Positions 48,401 through 60,800 are shown, numbered from the stretch's first letter. The stretch: 64,000 bases of DNA from Eudorina sp. 2006-703-Eu-15 (GCA_003117195.1 BDSI01000009.1:1346501-1410500); one strand, 5' to 3'. Notes: generated by a model from the letters alone, not told the origin. Numbers and translations: made by a program.

Positions 48401-51400
48401 GCGAGCAGGGAACGGGGCGCCCTCCCGTCCAAACGCGCAAGCCCTAGGGGGTGTGAAGCTACGCGCGCGCCGCTTAACTCTGCGGGAGCGCGGCGCGACA
48501 GCAACGCCCCGCAGCTCCCGCCTGAATGTATCCAGTATTAAGAAGTCGAAGGGTTGCGCGCTAGCACGGATCGGGGCAAGGGTGGCCCTGAGCAAGCTTC
48601 AGCAAGGTACCCCGCAGTTACCTGGCCTCCGTGCCTTCTTCTGTACCTGCCTCCGTACGTGCGTCCGTACCGGCCTCTGTACCGGCCGCCTCTGTACCGC
48701 CCTCTCTTGGCGCCGGCACCTCTGCCGGCGCCAAGGCCCGTTGCACGATTGTGCGGTGGCAGGTGCGAAAGTGATGCAGCGACGCATCGCCTCATGGGCC
48801 TACGTGAGGGAGTCCCGTTCTGTGCTGCCCTGTCCTGTGCTGCCCTGCCCTGTGCTGCCCTGCCCTGTCCCGCCCTGTTGCGCCTCGCTCGACCCAGGGC
48901 GGCCCACCTGGAGGCTACCGGGCCCGTGAGCTCAGATGACGTGCTGGTGGGCGGCATGCCTTCGCCCGCAATGAGGCGAGCCGGCGGCGGCGGCGGGTCC
49001 TCGACCGCCGGCGGGAGCGGCGTGCACACGCGGCGTGCGTTGTCACCGGTGCTGGCCTTCAGCGGCGGACGGGGGCAGATTCGGGTGCGTGGGCGGAGCT
49101 GCGGGCGCGACCCGACTGGCACGCTGTTTCCTTTGCTGTTGGAGTTCGGGTGTACGCCTGTGGCCGGGAAGGACGGGGTGAACGGGGGACTGCCAGGGTC
49201 GCACTCCCTTCATCATAGGATACCGGATTTTATCTATCAGGCAGACAGGGATGGTGATCGCGACCTGCAATGCGCTGGCTGAGGGGCGTTCTAGCGGGTC
49301 CGCGGGCGCAGGCGCGGGTGCCGGGGCCGGGGCGTGGGCTGTATGGGGACCACACGCCTTGCGGAGGGGAGGCGATTCGGTGCAACGGGGCAGTGCAGTC
49401 AGCCACGTTGGGCGACCGGCGCCCCCGACCCGGGAGGATCCGGCCAGGTGCGGTCCGTGCGGCCATGCACTGCCTTTCTTCTCGAGTTTGGGGGTCACGA
49501 CTTTCCAAGCTTTCACTCGTCAGGTGTTGACGTTGGCGTCGCTCCGCTTCCAAACCCCTTCAGGCGTCCACTTTGGCCCTCGCGTCGACCCTCGCCGCCT
49601 CGCTGCTCACCGGCGCCACTGCCGCCACCGCCGCCAGCGGCGGCGCCAGCGGCAGCGGGAGCGGGAGCGGGACCGGCGCGGACGTCAGGGGCTGCAGCGT
49701 CGGCGGCAGCGGCGCAGGCGGCGGCGGCGGCGCAGGCGGCGGCGGCGGCGGCCACCCGGGCACCACGCACGCCTACGTCGCGGTGTCCAGCGCTGGGCGC
49801 GCGGCGGGAAGCGTGGCCGCCGAGGTCGCTGGGCTGTGGGGAGCGCCGTACTCTGTACGGCTTGCTGGAGCCGTTATCGCGAACGTGCACTCGTACTTGC
49901 AGGACGCTGACCAGCCGACGGCGGACGTCTTCACAGTCCTGCGCCGCCTGGGCACTAACTTCGCCTCCACGTCTCTCGTCGCATTGGCGGCCTGGTCTGC
50001 GAGCAGCGGCGGCGGCGGCGGCGGCGGCGATGGTGCAACCATGGCGCTTCTCACACCCCTGCCGACGGACACGACAGAGACTCGACACACGGACAAATCA
50101 TCGAAACACCGGCATGGTGGCGGCGGCGGCGGCGGCGGCGGGGGTGCCGGCGGCAACATCCACGACACCGGATACGGCAGCAGCGTGATTGGCTTCGGAG
50201 CCGCGAGTATCATCACACAGAACTCCTGTACTACGGTGAATGTGGACCTGCCACCGCGGGCGGCCGGCAGCGCCATGGTCTGGGCCTCCGCGCCCGTGCC
50301 TGTCCCCGGCGGCGCACTCGGCACCGGCGGCGGCGGCGGCGCCGCCGCCGCCGCCGCGGGTCTCGCCGGCACGCCGGCGTTCGTGTTGTACCTGATCAGC
50401 GGCATGTCGCTGCCGCTGCCGCTACTGGACGCAGTACGGAGCCGATCGATGGTGGTGCTGGAGGTGGGGAGGAGGAGGGGTTATGCTAGGGCGGGGCGGG
50501 TGGCGGCGGCGTTGCTCTAGATCGCACAGCGGCGGGCGAGGCCGTGGCTGCGTGTGCGATGGAGGAGGCCCCGCCGCGGCGGCCCCGCTCAACACCGACG
50601 GCTGCAGGCCCCAGTGTTCTCCATGTTCTTCTCCATGTTTCGTGCGTCTGGTTGTGGCAGTGTGGCGATGTGCAGGTTGTACGGCACAGGTCCTCGGAGG
50701 GGCCGTGTCGTCTCCGGACTGGGCCTGCTACGTGACCCGGCATCGGCATCGGCATCGCCTCCGTCGCCTGTCAGGATATCGCCCGTGGCCCAACATGCCT
50801 AACTCCCTGTTTTGGGGAGGAAGTAAGAGAAGCCGCGGCGGCCGTTGGGACTGCGGCGTGCGGTCTGCTGTCCGTCGGTCTGCCGCCCATTTGATTGACC
50901 CCGATCCCAACGCGCCCCAACAGAGGCGCGCCACACCCTAGCGGCGAGAAACCGACCCATGGTTCACCCATGGTCCCGACCCGTGGGTGCCCTGCCGCCG
51001 CAGATCCTGCTACCGGTCGCCGCGAGGGTGCTGGCGGCGCAGGACGAGTGGTGGCTGTTGAGTGCGCAGGTGGCCGGCGGGGCCGCCGCCGCCACTGCGG
51101 CCGCCGCCGCCCTCAGCACCGCGGCCGCCCTCGCCACGGGGCCCATCTCCCTGACCCGCTCCTGCAGCATGCTGGTCCCGGATCGGGCGGCGACCGCCAG
51201 CGGCATGGCGGGTACGGACTGGCGCGGGCAGGCGTCGCCCATCTTGCATCGTCGCATGTGCATGCAAGGAAGGTATCCCCACATGTGGACCCTAACCGCC
51301 CCTACCCGCCCCTGGCAGCAGCGCAGTATAAATGTGTCTACCAATATCCTGTACCCCCCTCCCCTGGCGTGCCGCATTGACTTGTCACACGGCATCCTCT

Positions 51401-54400
51401 TGCGTCCATGTGCGCGTGATCAGGAGCGGGACATCAGCGCGTTGTCGTGTGGCATGTGTGAGCGTGTGTGAGCGTGTGTGAGCGTGTGTGTGTGTGTTAG
51501 GGGGGGCGCGTGTTAATGATGGTGTGTGTGTTTTCCCCGCCTGATGTGATTGTACTGATCTTGGTTTCCTCTCGTTGTGTCGGCGGGCGGCAACTCACGC
51601 AGCGCCAACGCACGGCGACACGCCGCCCATGTTCATGTCGGGGTCTCGCGGCCTGCGCGCCGGCGTCCTGGCGGCGGGAGCCGCCATGATGGCAGGTGCG
51701 CACAGCCCGGCCGCGTACGGCGGTGCTGCGACGCGGAGCAGCCAAACCGTGCCCGCCAACCCGCCGTCGCCGTCCGTGCCGCTGTCCCGCTCAGCGCTCG
51801 GAAGCAGCCTGCCGTCCGCCAACGTAGTGACGCCGCGCGCCGGCGGCGGATCGGGTCTGCTGCCAGCGGCGCCTGCGGTGCTCTCGCCCGTCCTGGGGTC
51901 CAAGCGCGTCTCCCGCGGCGGCGAGCCGCCGCCGTCACCCTTCACCAGCTACCGGGCCGGACTCTCCGCCCTGGTGGAGCCATGCGGCCGAGATGATGCG
52001 CCCGTTTCCTCCACTGCCACCAGCGGCGCCGGACGCCTCATGGCGGCGACGTCGGCGGCCGGCGCCGGCTCGCGTACGCTGGCCGGCGGCACCAGCCGCA
52101 CCAGCCTGCGCTTCGGGACCTCCCCGTCCCCGTCCGCAGCGGCGGCAGCGCCGCCGCCGGCCGCGGCCTCCGCCACGGCGGGTTTGGACAGCGCCGCCGT
52201 CGCCGGCATCAACAATCCCTGCAGCCAGTTCGACACGTACCCGTACAGCTCGGGGCTGCTGGCGTTGGAGGAGGACGAGGTCCGCGGGGCGCACGGCGAC
52301 GGCGCGGGGGGCGGCGCGGGCGGCATCGGCGGTGTGGCGCTGCTGAGCACGGTGCTGTCGGACGGCCAGGAGACCTCCAAGGCGGCCCGGCAGGCCAACC
52401 TGAACATGATGGTGTCGACCTTCCACAGCACGCTCATCAAGGCGCGACATGACGCGGGCGCGCTGGGCGGGTAGGTGGGGCAGCACCCAGGAACACTTCA
52501 AGTTCCGAGTCCATGAGTCCAGCGAGTCCTGGATCCTGGCTTCTTGTGTGTTTCTGTACCGTGTCTGTTGTACACGGTTGGGGGCAAGCTGAACCTCATA
52601 CCTGTAGTTCTGAATCCTAAAGTTGTTCCCTAACCCTGGGTGCTCCGAAACTTGAATGCTGGATCCTCTGCAGAGGTTTATATAATGCCGGGCCCTCATC
52701 CCCGACCGCACCCTCGTCCTCTCGCAGCTCCTTACTCCCCCCCGCACATCAAAACCCGCCCGTCGAATCCCGCCCCTCGAAACCCGCCCCTCCAAACCCG
52801 CCGATGCAGGCTTCACGCCGAGGACGACGTGCGCAGCCTGCAGCTGGTCAAGACCCTGGGCACCGGCGGCTGCAGCGTGGTGATGCTGGCGCGGCTGCAC
52901 GCCATGCCGGTGGCGGTCAAGGTCATCCTGCCGCCGCCCAGCGACAGCGACGACGACGACGACGACGACGATGAGGGCGGCGAGGGGGGCGGCGGGGCGG
53001 GGCGGGGCGGCGGCCGCACAGCCGGCAAGGGGGGCGGCCGCAAGGGTGCGGACGATGCGGACGACGCGCAGCTGGTGGTGCTGCCACCGACTGGGAAGTC
53101 GGGGGGCGGCGGCGGAGGAGGCGGCGGAGGCCGTGGGCTCATCAGCCGAGGCAGGTGCTCCACGAGGGCGCCCGCGGCGGCACGGCAGATGCAGATGCGG
53201 CTGATGATGCGGGGCGCCCGGGAGCTGGCGGTCATGACCTCCATCAGCCACCCCAACATCGTACAGGTACGGCAGGCTGACGCAGGGACCATCAGGTTTA
53301 CGGATGTCCCGACGTGGAGGTGGCCAGCTCGTTGAGTTGTGCTGGGGCGGAGAAAGCCGGTTCCTCTTCACCTTTCAATGGCGCTGGCAGCCACGGCCGA
53401 CTGTGGCCAGTGGGGGCGCCTGAGGCAGCCGCGCGGGAGGGCATGCAGCTGTGCTGGGCAATGCCGTTCTGTGCGACGAAGTGCGCAGTGCTGTGTGGTT
53501 GCTGCGATGCGTCATGTTGTGTTGTGCTGTTCTGTTCTGTGCCGTGCTGTGCTGTGCTGTGCTGTGCTGCGCTCTGCAGGTGTACTCGTACTGCACGCAC
53601 GTGGTGGTGCAGGAGTCGGCGTCGGGGCTGCCCAAGCTCGAGGTGGTGCCGGAGGGGTCGAACGTCAAGGGTGAGCTGGGGGCCGCAGATATCACATGTT
53701 CACATCACGGCGCGTGGGCCGGATAGATGGATGGATGGATGTTACAAGCTTCAGCGAGCTTGTACGGTCCAGACGAACCCGAAGGCTCATGAACCGCTCC
53801 AACAGCGCAAAAAACGTCAGAGAAATAACTAGGAGAAAGCTAGGACAAAACGTCACACCATAGAACTACCCGCAACAAGGCTAACGAGTCGGAGGTATCG
53901 TATATCAGAAAGAAAAAACCGCGCACGCGTGGGCCGGGCGGGGGGTTCCTCTCCCTGATCACGTACGGTACGGCGACGTGCATACGGTATCCCGCCGGGC
54001 AGCATGCTTGCCGCTGAGTGGCGGGTGAGTGGCGGAACCGGTGTACGCAGCAACCTCCAGTACAGTAGTAGGGAGATTCGGCCGTCGGGCTGGCAGGGCC
54101 CACGTCGCGGCAGATCGATTGATTGCCCTGGGTTCCCCCCGCCCCGAGTCGTCATTCTTCCGGCGCTGCTGAACCGTTGCACCCGCCTTTCCGCACCCGG
54201 TGCCGTATCCTTTGTCCCGCGTTTGCAGAACCGATCTGTACGGCGCTGATTATGGTGAGTACGGCAGCGTCTTCGGGCCGGGCCGCACTGGGCCGTCGCA
54301 TTCGCATCTGCCCTCTGGAGTACGGTGATCCGATCACCGTAACGAGCACCTCTGCGCATCTGCTACACCCTAACCCTAAACCCTGGAGTGCTGCCACACC

Positions 54401-57400
54401 CACATAATCCCGCTACAGTCCGTCACGTTGTCGTGGCATCTCCCCCTAGCGAGGATCGCGTCTGCCTCGCCCATTGCTACTCCCTGCGGCTGAACCACGG
54501 CTGGCTTACAGCTTACCCGTGTGCCCGGGGTCTGCTGCAACCAGCCAACGCCCCTGCCCGCCGTACTTTCCGTATCCCTTACTAACGGTACGATGGCCAC
54601 TCCGTACTGTCGTACAGGAGTACTGCGACATGGGCTCCCTGGCGGATGCCATCGATACGGGCGCCTTCGCGCGCGCCGCCAAGGCCGCCGCCGCCGCGCT
54701 GCAGGCCGCCAGCAGCCGGGCTCGGCCGTCGCAGTCCGTTGCGATGGGTCGAGCGGACCAGGGGGCGCTGCAGGAGGCCCTGTCGGGGGGTGGTGGCGGT
54801 GGGGCCGCCCCAGGATCCAAGAGCGCCAGTCTCGGCGGCGTCGCCGCCGCCGCCGCGGCGGGCGCGCACCGCAGCGGCGGCCCGTCGCGCGCGCAGCAGC
54901 TGATGTCGCCGACGGTCTCAGCCACGGCCGGCACGCCCGCCATGCGCGCCGTCTACCTGACGCTGCTTGAGGTGGCGCTGGCGCTGCGGCACCTGCACGC
55001 GCTGAGCCTCGTGCACTGCGATGTGAGAACGGCGGGGGGCGTTGGGGCGATGCGTGGGGGCCGTACCGTGCCGTATCGTACCGTACGGTGCCACCAGGCG
55101 TCATTCGGGCGTGCGGGAAGGATCGTCGGTGCCGCCCCGCGCCGCGCCGATCGCGCTCCGCTGGATTTGTGCCCCGTGGGTCAGTGGTGCCATCCGACAA
55201 TTCAGTGGTACCATCACGAAATGGCGTGAAATGGCGTTGTCAAGAGACACACCCGGGGTTGACATTGCATGGCCTGGATGCGTCCGTGCCGTGCCGTGCA
55301 GGTCAAGCCCGCCAACGTCCTGCTCCGCTCTTCGGCCACCGACCCGCGGGGCTTCACAGCCAAGCTGACGGACTTCGGTACGTGGTGGCGGTGGGGACGG
55401 GGGGGGCCCCCGCCGTGGGTAGCCGGTGAAAGGGGGCTGACAGGGTGTGGGGGGTCGGAACACGGGATACCGTAGGGGGTGTACCATCGGGGCACACCAC
55501 CATCGGGGCACTTGGCCTGTGTGACATTGAGCCGCCGCCCTCTCTCTCCCTCTCTCTCGCGCGCGCGTGCCTCCCCTCCTTGAGCCAGCGGTCCGCGGCA
55601 CCCCACCGCCACCCGCGCCGCCACCCCAACCCACACCAACACCACACCGGCCCATCGGTCCACATACCGGGTTGGGTCCGCAAGCTTTGTGAACCTGATC
55701 GAGCCCCCCACCCCACCGCCACCCGCCACCCGCCACCCCATCCACCCGCCACCCGCCACCCGCCCCACCCGCCACCCGCCACCCGCCCCACCCGCCACCC
55801 GCCACCCGCCACCCGCTACCCGCCACCCGCCACCCCACCCCACCGCCACCCGCCACCCACCCCACCGCCACCCGCCACCCGCCACGCCGCCAGGCTTTGT
55901 GAACCTGATCGAGCAGCGCCGGAGCGAATGCGGGCTGGGCGGCCACGACCCGGCCGGTGGTGCTGGTGGTGGCGGGGCCGCGACCGGTCCTGGCCACGGA
56001 AGCGTCAAGTTCGTGGATCCGGTTGGCACGGTGCGTGCCTCGTTGCTGCCCTCCGCTCCACCCCGTGTTCTCCTGCCTTCCACGACCCCCTTCTCTCCCG
56101 CTTGCTGTGTTCCCGGGCAATGGAGGAGTAGACGACAGGCTGGCAGTGCCAGGCTGGCGCGCGATTGGCTTCACGCGCTGCAGGTTGGGGTGGGAGGTTG
56201 GTGGGTGTAGGACATTGGTAGGCAAAATCCAACTTGGGGTGGGGGCTTGAGACTGGGTGTGACTTCCGGCAAGTCTTCGCGGACAGCCGCGGCGGTCCCC
56301 TCCCTCCCCCCCGCTCCGCGCCTGCGGCCCTCCCTGCATCTGGGTGTGTCGAGGGTTCGTTTCTGGGTTTGATTTTCCTTTTCCTTATCCCCCCTGCCTC
56401 CCTCTCCCCTCCCCTCCCCACACACACAGGTGACTCACATGGCCCCGGAGCTGTTCATCCAGGGTACGTGGCCAGAGGCGGAGGCGCGCGCACATGCAGC
56501 GCCGTGCACCTCCCCGCCACGTGTTTGTTGTCGCAGGCGTTGGGGTTTGTGACGAAATCACATGCCGCACCGCCGCACCGCGTCACCCACCCATTTCCTG
56601 TACCCTCCCATGTACCCGTCCGATCGCGCCCGCTGCTCCCCCTGCCCTTGCGTGCCTCGCCGCCCGGCGCAGGGCACCCAGCGGATGCCAGCATCGACGT
56701 CTACGCCTTCGGCATCCTCATGTGGGTGGTTGCAACCAGCGGCCGGCGGGGGGCGCGGGCGGGATGGGGAGGGGCGTGTGGGCGCGGGTGCGGGCGCAGG
56801 AGGGCCCGTCGAAGCCATGGGGGAGGGGGGTGTCCCGGCTGCGGCTGCGGCTGCGGCTGTTGCGCAGTCAGCAACGCGCACCCTGGCAGGACCCCGCCTG
56901 GTCGATAGCCATAAGGTGGACGGTGATACGGTCAGCGGCGGTGCCCGGTTGGCCGGTCTCCTCTCTCCCAGCGCGTGAAATGGTATCCGTCGAAACCCGT
57001 CCCTTCTCGCCCCTCGTCCCCAGCTCAACCTGCATTCCGCAACGGGACCACTGCCGCACTGTCGCTCCTACGGTACCAACGATGTGTAAGCGCCGCGGGT
57101 CGCCGCCCCCCCCCCCCAGTAACTTGGGTCGCGTATTGACTCCTGTGCCACGTATCGGTTCCCCAATCCATACCCCACCCCGCCCCATGAAAATGTCTAC
57201 CAATTTCCTATAACCCCCACCCCACCCACCCGCCCCCGCGCAGGTGGGAGCTGGCGACCGGCCGGGCGCCCTACCCTGAGTACGCCGAGGGGCAGTTCGT
57301 GGTGGGTTTCGGAGCGCCGGGTGGTTCGGTGGCGTCAGGGTTGGGCGAGGGGCCAGCGGGAGAGGGGGGGAGGGGGCCACGGCGGTTCAATGCGATTCAG

Positions 57401-58714
57401 TCTCCACCTCCCCCCTCGCCGGGTGCTCGGGCGCTGCGCTCTCCGGGCGTCTGCTGATGCCTCGGACCCGGCCTCGTACGTAGTACGCCGTGCACGGGTT
57501 TGTTTCTGGGTCTGGGTTTTTTCCTTATTTCTTTTGAACCAAGTACCCACGGCCTGCAGGAGGTGCCGTACAAGGTCGTCAAGGAGGGTCTTCGGCCGCG
57601 CTTCCCCTCCGACACGCCGCTGCACTACAAGTGGGTGCCGCGTCTGGTGACACGTGTGTGTGTGTGCGAGTGTGTTACTGAAGCGGGCAGAACAGGAGTG
57701 CGTGACATGCGAGGGGTCGAGTGGCGCCGAATAGTTTGCCCGAATGCGTATATAATATACCCATTGCCCGACCCATATAATGAACAGCAGGCTGCGGTGT
57801 CGGACGAGCGCTGTCGATTTTTGTCGCGCTTTTGTCGCGGAAGACTACCAGCTGGTGGGGGTCGGGTGCCTTGGCCACGCAGACCTCGCGTCGTTATCGC
57901 AAGTGTAGTCAGCACCGCCGAAGACGACCCAAGACGATGCAGGATAAAGTAATGATGCGTGCAAGCGAAAAGCGTGCATGCCAAGGGGAGTGAACGCGGC
58001 GGCGTGGACGCATAAGTAGGGCGGCAAGAAATGTACGGCATACGAAGAACGGCAGTCGAGCAAGGGCAGGCACGGGTACACAAAACAGGTAGGGCAATGC
58101 ATGAACAGCAGGCAAGGTCAGCGTTAGTTGCGGGCACAAGTGGTAATGCATGTCAACAGGTAGAGTGCAGTGCAACAGGTCGGCAGCCGCGATGATACTA
58201 ATGAATAAGAATGACAAATGAGCAAAGATAACCGTGCAGTGATGAATTGTGTGTTAAGTGTGTGTGTTAACGAGAAGCCCGTTCGAACCTTAGCGAGAAC
58301 CCCGGTTGTGTTGTGTTGTGGGTGTCGTGGTGCCACAACCCCATCGACCTGCTTCCCACCCTGCGCCCTCTCCTGCCCCTCTTTTGTCCCACCGGCCCGC
58401 CATCCACCCACCCCGTTCTTCGGGTTTAATTCTTTTTTCAGTTTAACCCCGTCCGTCCGTCTGTCCGTCCGTCCGTTCCCCCCTGTCGTCCGCCCAGGCT
58501 ATTGGCGCAGGAGTGCTGGTCCTCGCAGCCCCCCCGCCGCCCCACAGCCGCCGCACTCGTGTCCCGGCTGCAGCGCCTGCTGGACGTCAGCTGCGGATTC
58601 AACCCTGAAGCCCATGGGTCGCAGGACTCCGCCGCCGCCGCAGGACCGGCCGGTGCCGGCAGCAACGCTGCTGCCGCCGCCGCGGCCGCCACCGCAGGCG
58701 GCGCGGGGCCGTAA
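45437..58714 (+). CDS. Large TKL-type Ser/Thr protein kinase (non-RD)
   Basis: Exons: 45437-45568 (candidate first), about 46391-46626, 46806-47270, 47716-48245, 48898-49084, 49564-50463, 51004-51211, 51603-52470, 52810-53266, 53580-53670, 54229-54254, 54618-55022, 55302-55377, 55894-56030, 56430-56463, 56673-56721, 57244-57301, 57560-57630, 58498-58714. From 46806 on, phases agree and the sum is 4779 nt. The kinase domain starts near 52830: GTGGCSVV loop, AVKV lysine, ARELAVMTSISHPNIVQ helix, EYCDMGSLADAI hinge, LVHCDVKPANVLL catalytic loop, LTDFG, THMAPEL, then DVYAFGILMWELATGRAPYP and CW...RPTAAALV, typical of TKL/MAP3K-like kinases. The Arg of HRD is Cys. Gly/Ala/Asp-rich inserts sit after the lysine, after the hinge and in the activation loop. 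The N-terminal half is Ala/Gly/Ser-rich with Leu-rich blocks that may be GAF-like (unproven). The joint between 45568 and 46391 is unresolved. Confidence 0.85.
48706..48735. repeat. Perfect 13-bp inverted repeat, 4-base loop
   Basis: CTTGGCGCCGGCA (48706-48718) and TGCCGGCGCCAAG (48723-48735) flank CCTC in the kinase intron 48246-48897. Just upstream are repeated CCGTAC/TCTGTACCGGCC units. Confidence 0.85.
48820..48885. repeat. Degenerate CTGTGCTGCCCTGCC pentamer-type repeat
   Basis: CTGTCCTGTGCTGCCCTGCC-like units precede the acceptor at 48896-48897 and probably serve as an extended pyrimidine tract. A similar CTGTG/TGCTG run (53518-53575) precedes the acceptor at 53578-53579. Confidence 0.6.
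51318..51357 (+). repeat. Dispersed CTACCAATTTCC element, kinase-intron copy
   Basis: GCAGCGCAGTATAAATGTGT then CTACCAATATCCTGTACCCC, in the kinase intron 51212-51602, sense orientation. The same element occurs in the CHD and ABC1K3-like introns. Confidence 0.75.
55681..55704 (+). repeat. Duplicated exon-start fragment
   Basis: CAAGCTTTGTGAACCTGATC repeats, with one mismatch, the acceptor and first codons of the kinase exon that begins at 55894 (CAGGCTTTGTGAACCTGATC). The two copies flank the 7-bp repeat array. Confidence 0.9.
55705..55890. repeat. (CCGCCAC)n 7-bp minisatellite before a kinase exon
   Basis: About 25 units of CCGCCAC and variants lie between the duplicated exon fragment (55681-55704) and the true acceptor at 55892-55893. 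Confidence 0.9.
56203..56228 (-). repeat. Dispersed CTACCAATTTCC element, reversed partial copy
   Basis: On the minus strand TTTTGCCTACCAATGTCCTA then CACCC, in the kinase intron 56031-56429. Confidence 0.55.
57191..57217 (+). repeat. Dispersed CTACCAATTTCC element at an acceptor
   Basis: AAATGTCTACCAATTTCCTA then TAACCCCC, 27 bases before the acceptor at 57242-57243 in sense orientation, where its 3' end merges with the pyrimidine tract. Confidence 0.65.
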
Positions 58715-60113
58715 GGCGAGCCTTACACCACGTTCCGTCGGCCTTTCACTGCGCCGACGGGGGCCAAGGCAAGGCGGAGGTGCAGCGCTGTTGCGGCCAA
58801 CCCCGTCGGGCGCTGTTCCGGCCAACCCCGTCGGGCGCTGTTGCGGCCAACCCAACCCCGCCGAGCGGCGTTCGGAAAGGCCCCGCCTGACACCGTTTGG
58901 GTCCTGGGAGGACAGTGCCGGACTTCCTTCGCACCTCTTTGGAGTGTTGTGCGCAACGTGCGGTGCGTGCGTTGATGAGCGGCCGACCTTGAAGACCCGC
59001 CTGGGTTCCCCTTCCTCTGCGCCTCCGCACTACTTGAGGCGGTCGGACCTCAAGTGCCGGGCGGGCTGCCCGCGGTGTTGGGCGCAGCGCCCCAAACAGA
59101 TAGCGCGGCACCACGTTTGGGGCTGGGGCGAAGACGGGCCAGGGGGCTTGTGACCCAAGGTTGCGGTGCAAAGGAGGGGGGCTTGCCATGGTAATGGTGG
59201 TGGTGGTGGTGGTGGTGGTGGTGGCGTGCTGCTGTAGACGGCGTCCTCGGCGGCCTGCACGGTGGAAAGGCCCCTTGCAATGGTTGGGGTTGCGGAAGTT
59301 GCGGGAGAGGAGAATGCCTGGTGATGGATGGCAGCAGCCCGCAGCTCTGGGCGCAGGGGGCGCGGAGGTCGATTGTTGGGGCGGTCACTGACAGCTGCTG
59401 CACTCCCGTGTTGGAGCGCGGGGAGCGACGAGCGCGGGGAGGGACGAGCGCGAGAGGGGCTTGGTGACCAGGCTGCGGTGGGGAACGAGCCGGAGGCGCA
59501 ATCGGAAGGAGCACGACGAAACCAGGCGACGGTAGTCGGAATGAACCGGGCCATGGCGCCACGAGTCGTGTAGTGGCGGACGGCATTTTGCCCGTGCATG
59601 CCCACATTGTTGTTGTTGTTGCTGCTGTTTTATTTCTGTTGTGGTTGTTCGTGTGGTGTTGTCTAACCGTGCTCGTGTTACGTGCGGCGGCCCAGTATGC
59701 TCGCGACGAGCGGTTTGAGGTAAAGGGCTGCTGGGTTGCCGCCGTTGCCCGCCTTGGAGCGGCTGCGGGCGCTTGTGAAAGCAACTGAGGGGAATGATGC
59801 AGGCGTGCTACGTGTGCTGCTCCTTTTTCTCGGTCGTTTTCGTTATGCAAGCGGAGGTTGAGGGCTGGCCCCTGGACCCCCCCCCTCGGGCAAAGCTCAA
59901 AGACGCGGAGCGATGGCGGCTGGGCGGAGCCGGCTGTGGTGTTGTGGGGGAAGACATGGTGTTGGCCTCGTCGGGGTCGTCTAGGGGGGCCCCCTCGCCC
60001 CCCGATCTGCCTCGCGTTTCGGGGTGGCGAGGGAGGGAGGCCCCGAGGCGAGCTGCGGGGGGCTCAGGCCAAAGCGTTCCGTGTGTGTGCCAACCTCTCC
60101 GTGTGCGCGTGTG

Positions 60114-60118
60114 TGTAA
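60114..60118 (+). terminator. Candidate TGTAA poly(A) signal for the kinase
   Basis: First TGTAA on + after the stop at 58712-58714, giving a 3' UTR of about 1.4 kb. It lies in a GT-rich tract, so it may be coincidental. Confidence 0.3.
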
Positions 60119-60181
60119 AGGTAACGGATCTGCGAGAAGCATGTGTATGTGCTGTGTGGGTTGTGCGTTTCTCGGGCACAG

Positions 60182-60250
60182 GTGTGTGTGTGTGTGTGTG
60201 TGTTACATATCCGACCGGACCTGGCACTGGCCAAGGGCTGCGAATCCATC
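60182..60250 (-). repeat. CA-tailed interspersed repeat, reversed copy
   Basis: On the minus strand it reads GCAGCCCTTGGCCAGTGCCA...ATATGTAACACACA and ends in (CA)n, the same block order as 11976-12067. Confidence 0.65.
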
Positions 60251-60263
60251 CCTGTGTGTGTGT

Positions 60264-60345
60264 TTAGAAAAGAAACCCGCCCGTACCGTGTGTGTGTATG
60301 TGTTTAGAAATGCAACCCGCCCGCCCCTGTGTGTGTGTTTGCTTC
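60264..60345. repeat. GT-linked CCCGCCCG repeat cluster
   Basis: Two units of GTGTGTTTAGAAA(A/T)G followed by (A)AACCCGCCCG, separated by GT repeats. Same family as 33716-33806 and 9929-10000. Confidence 0.6.
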
Positions 60346-60764
60346 CTGTTATCGTGACACGAGAGAAGCGAACAAGCAAGGACGTGGTGACGCGATGCTG
60401 AACTGAGATGAGGTGCATCTTTGTGTGCTTGAGGGCGCTGAGCGCACATTTGAGCGAGGCGGGGTGGGAGGGCAGTGGTGCGGGTGCGGTGCTCGCGTTT
60501 TTGGCTCCCCCCCTGGGGCAATAAGGGTGGGAGGTAAGGCTTGGGTTGGACGGTCCTCGGGGCAGCGGGGGCTCGGCGGCGGTGGGAGAGCGGCAGCAAT
60601 CCCCTCTTTGGAGCCCGGGGGCAGAGGCGGCTGAGGGTGGTGAGGGCGGACGGGTGGAAGGTGTGGAGCCGTGTGCTCGAGGGAGCTCAGGCACGTGCGG
60701 CACGTGGTCTGTAGTGGGCAGCTGCGGGCTGTACTGTAGCGCGCGGTTGCGGCCGCCACCGAAC

Positions 60765-60765
<1 letters not shown>

Positions 60766-60800
<35 letters not shown>
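60766..60800. repeat. (CAG)n microsatellite
   Basis: About twelve CAG units followed by CTAGCAGCCGAGCAG. No supported reading frame crosses it. Confidence 0.85.

Noticed and set aside
59050..59850. 266-codon minus-strand frame rich in Ser/Pro/His
   Set aside because: Low-complexity, includes His/Pro runs from a (GGT)n repeat, and has no domain or splice-supported neighbours; probably antisense to the kinase 3' UTR.
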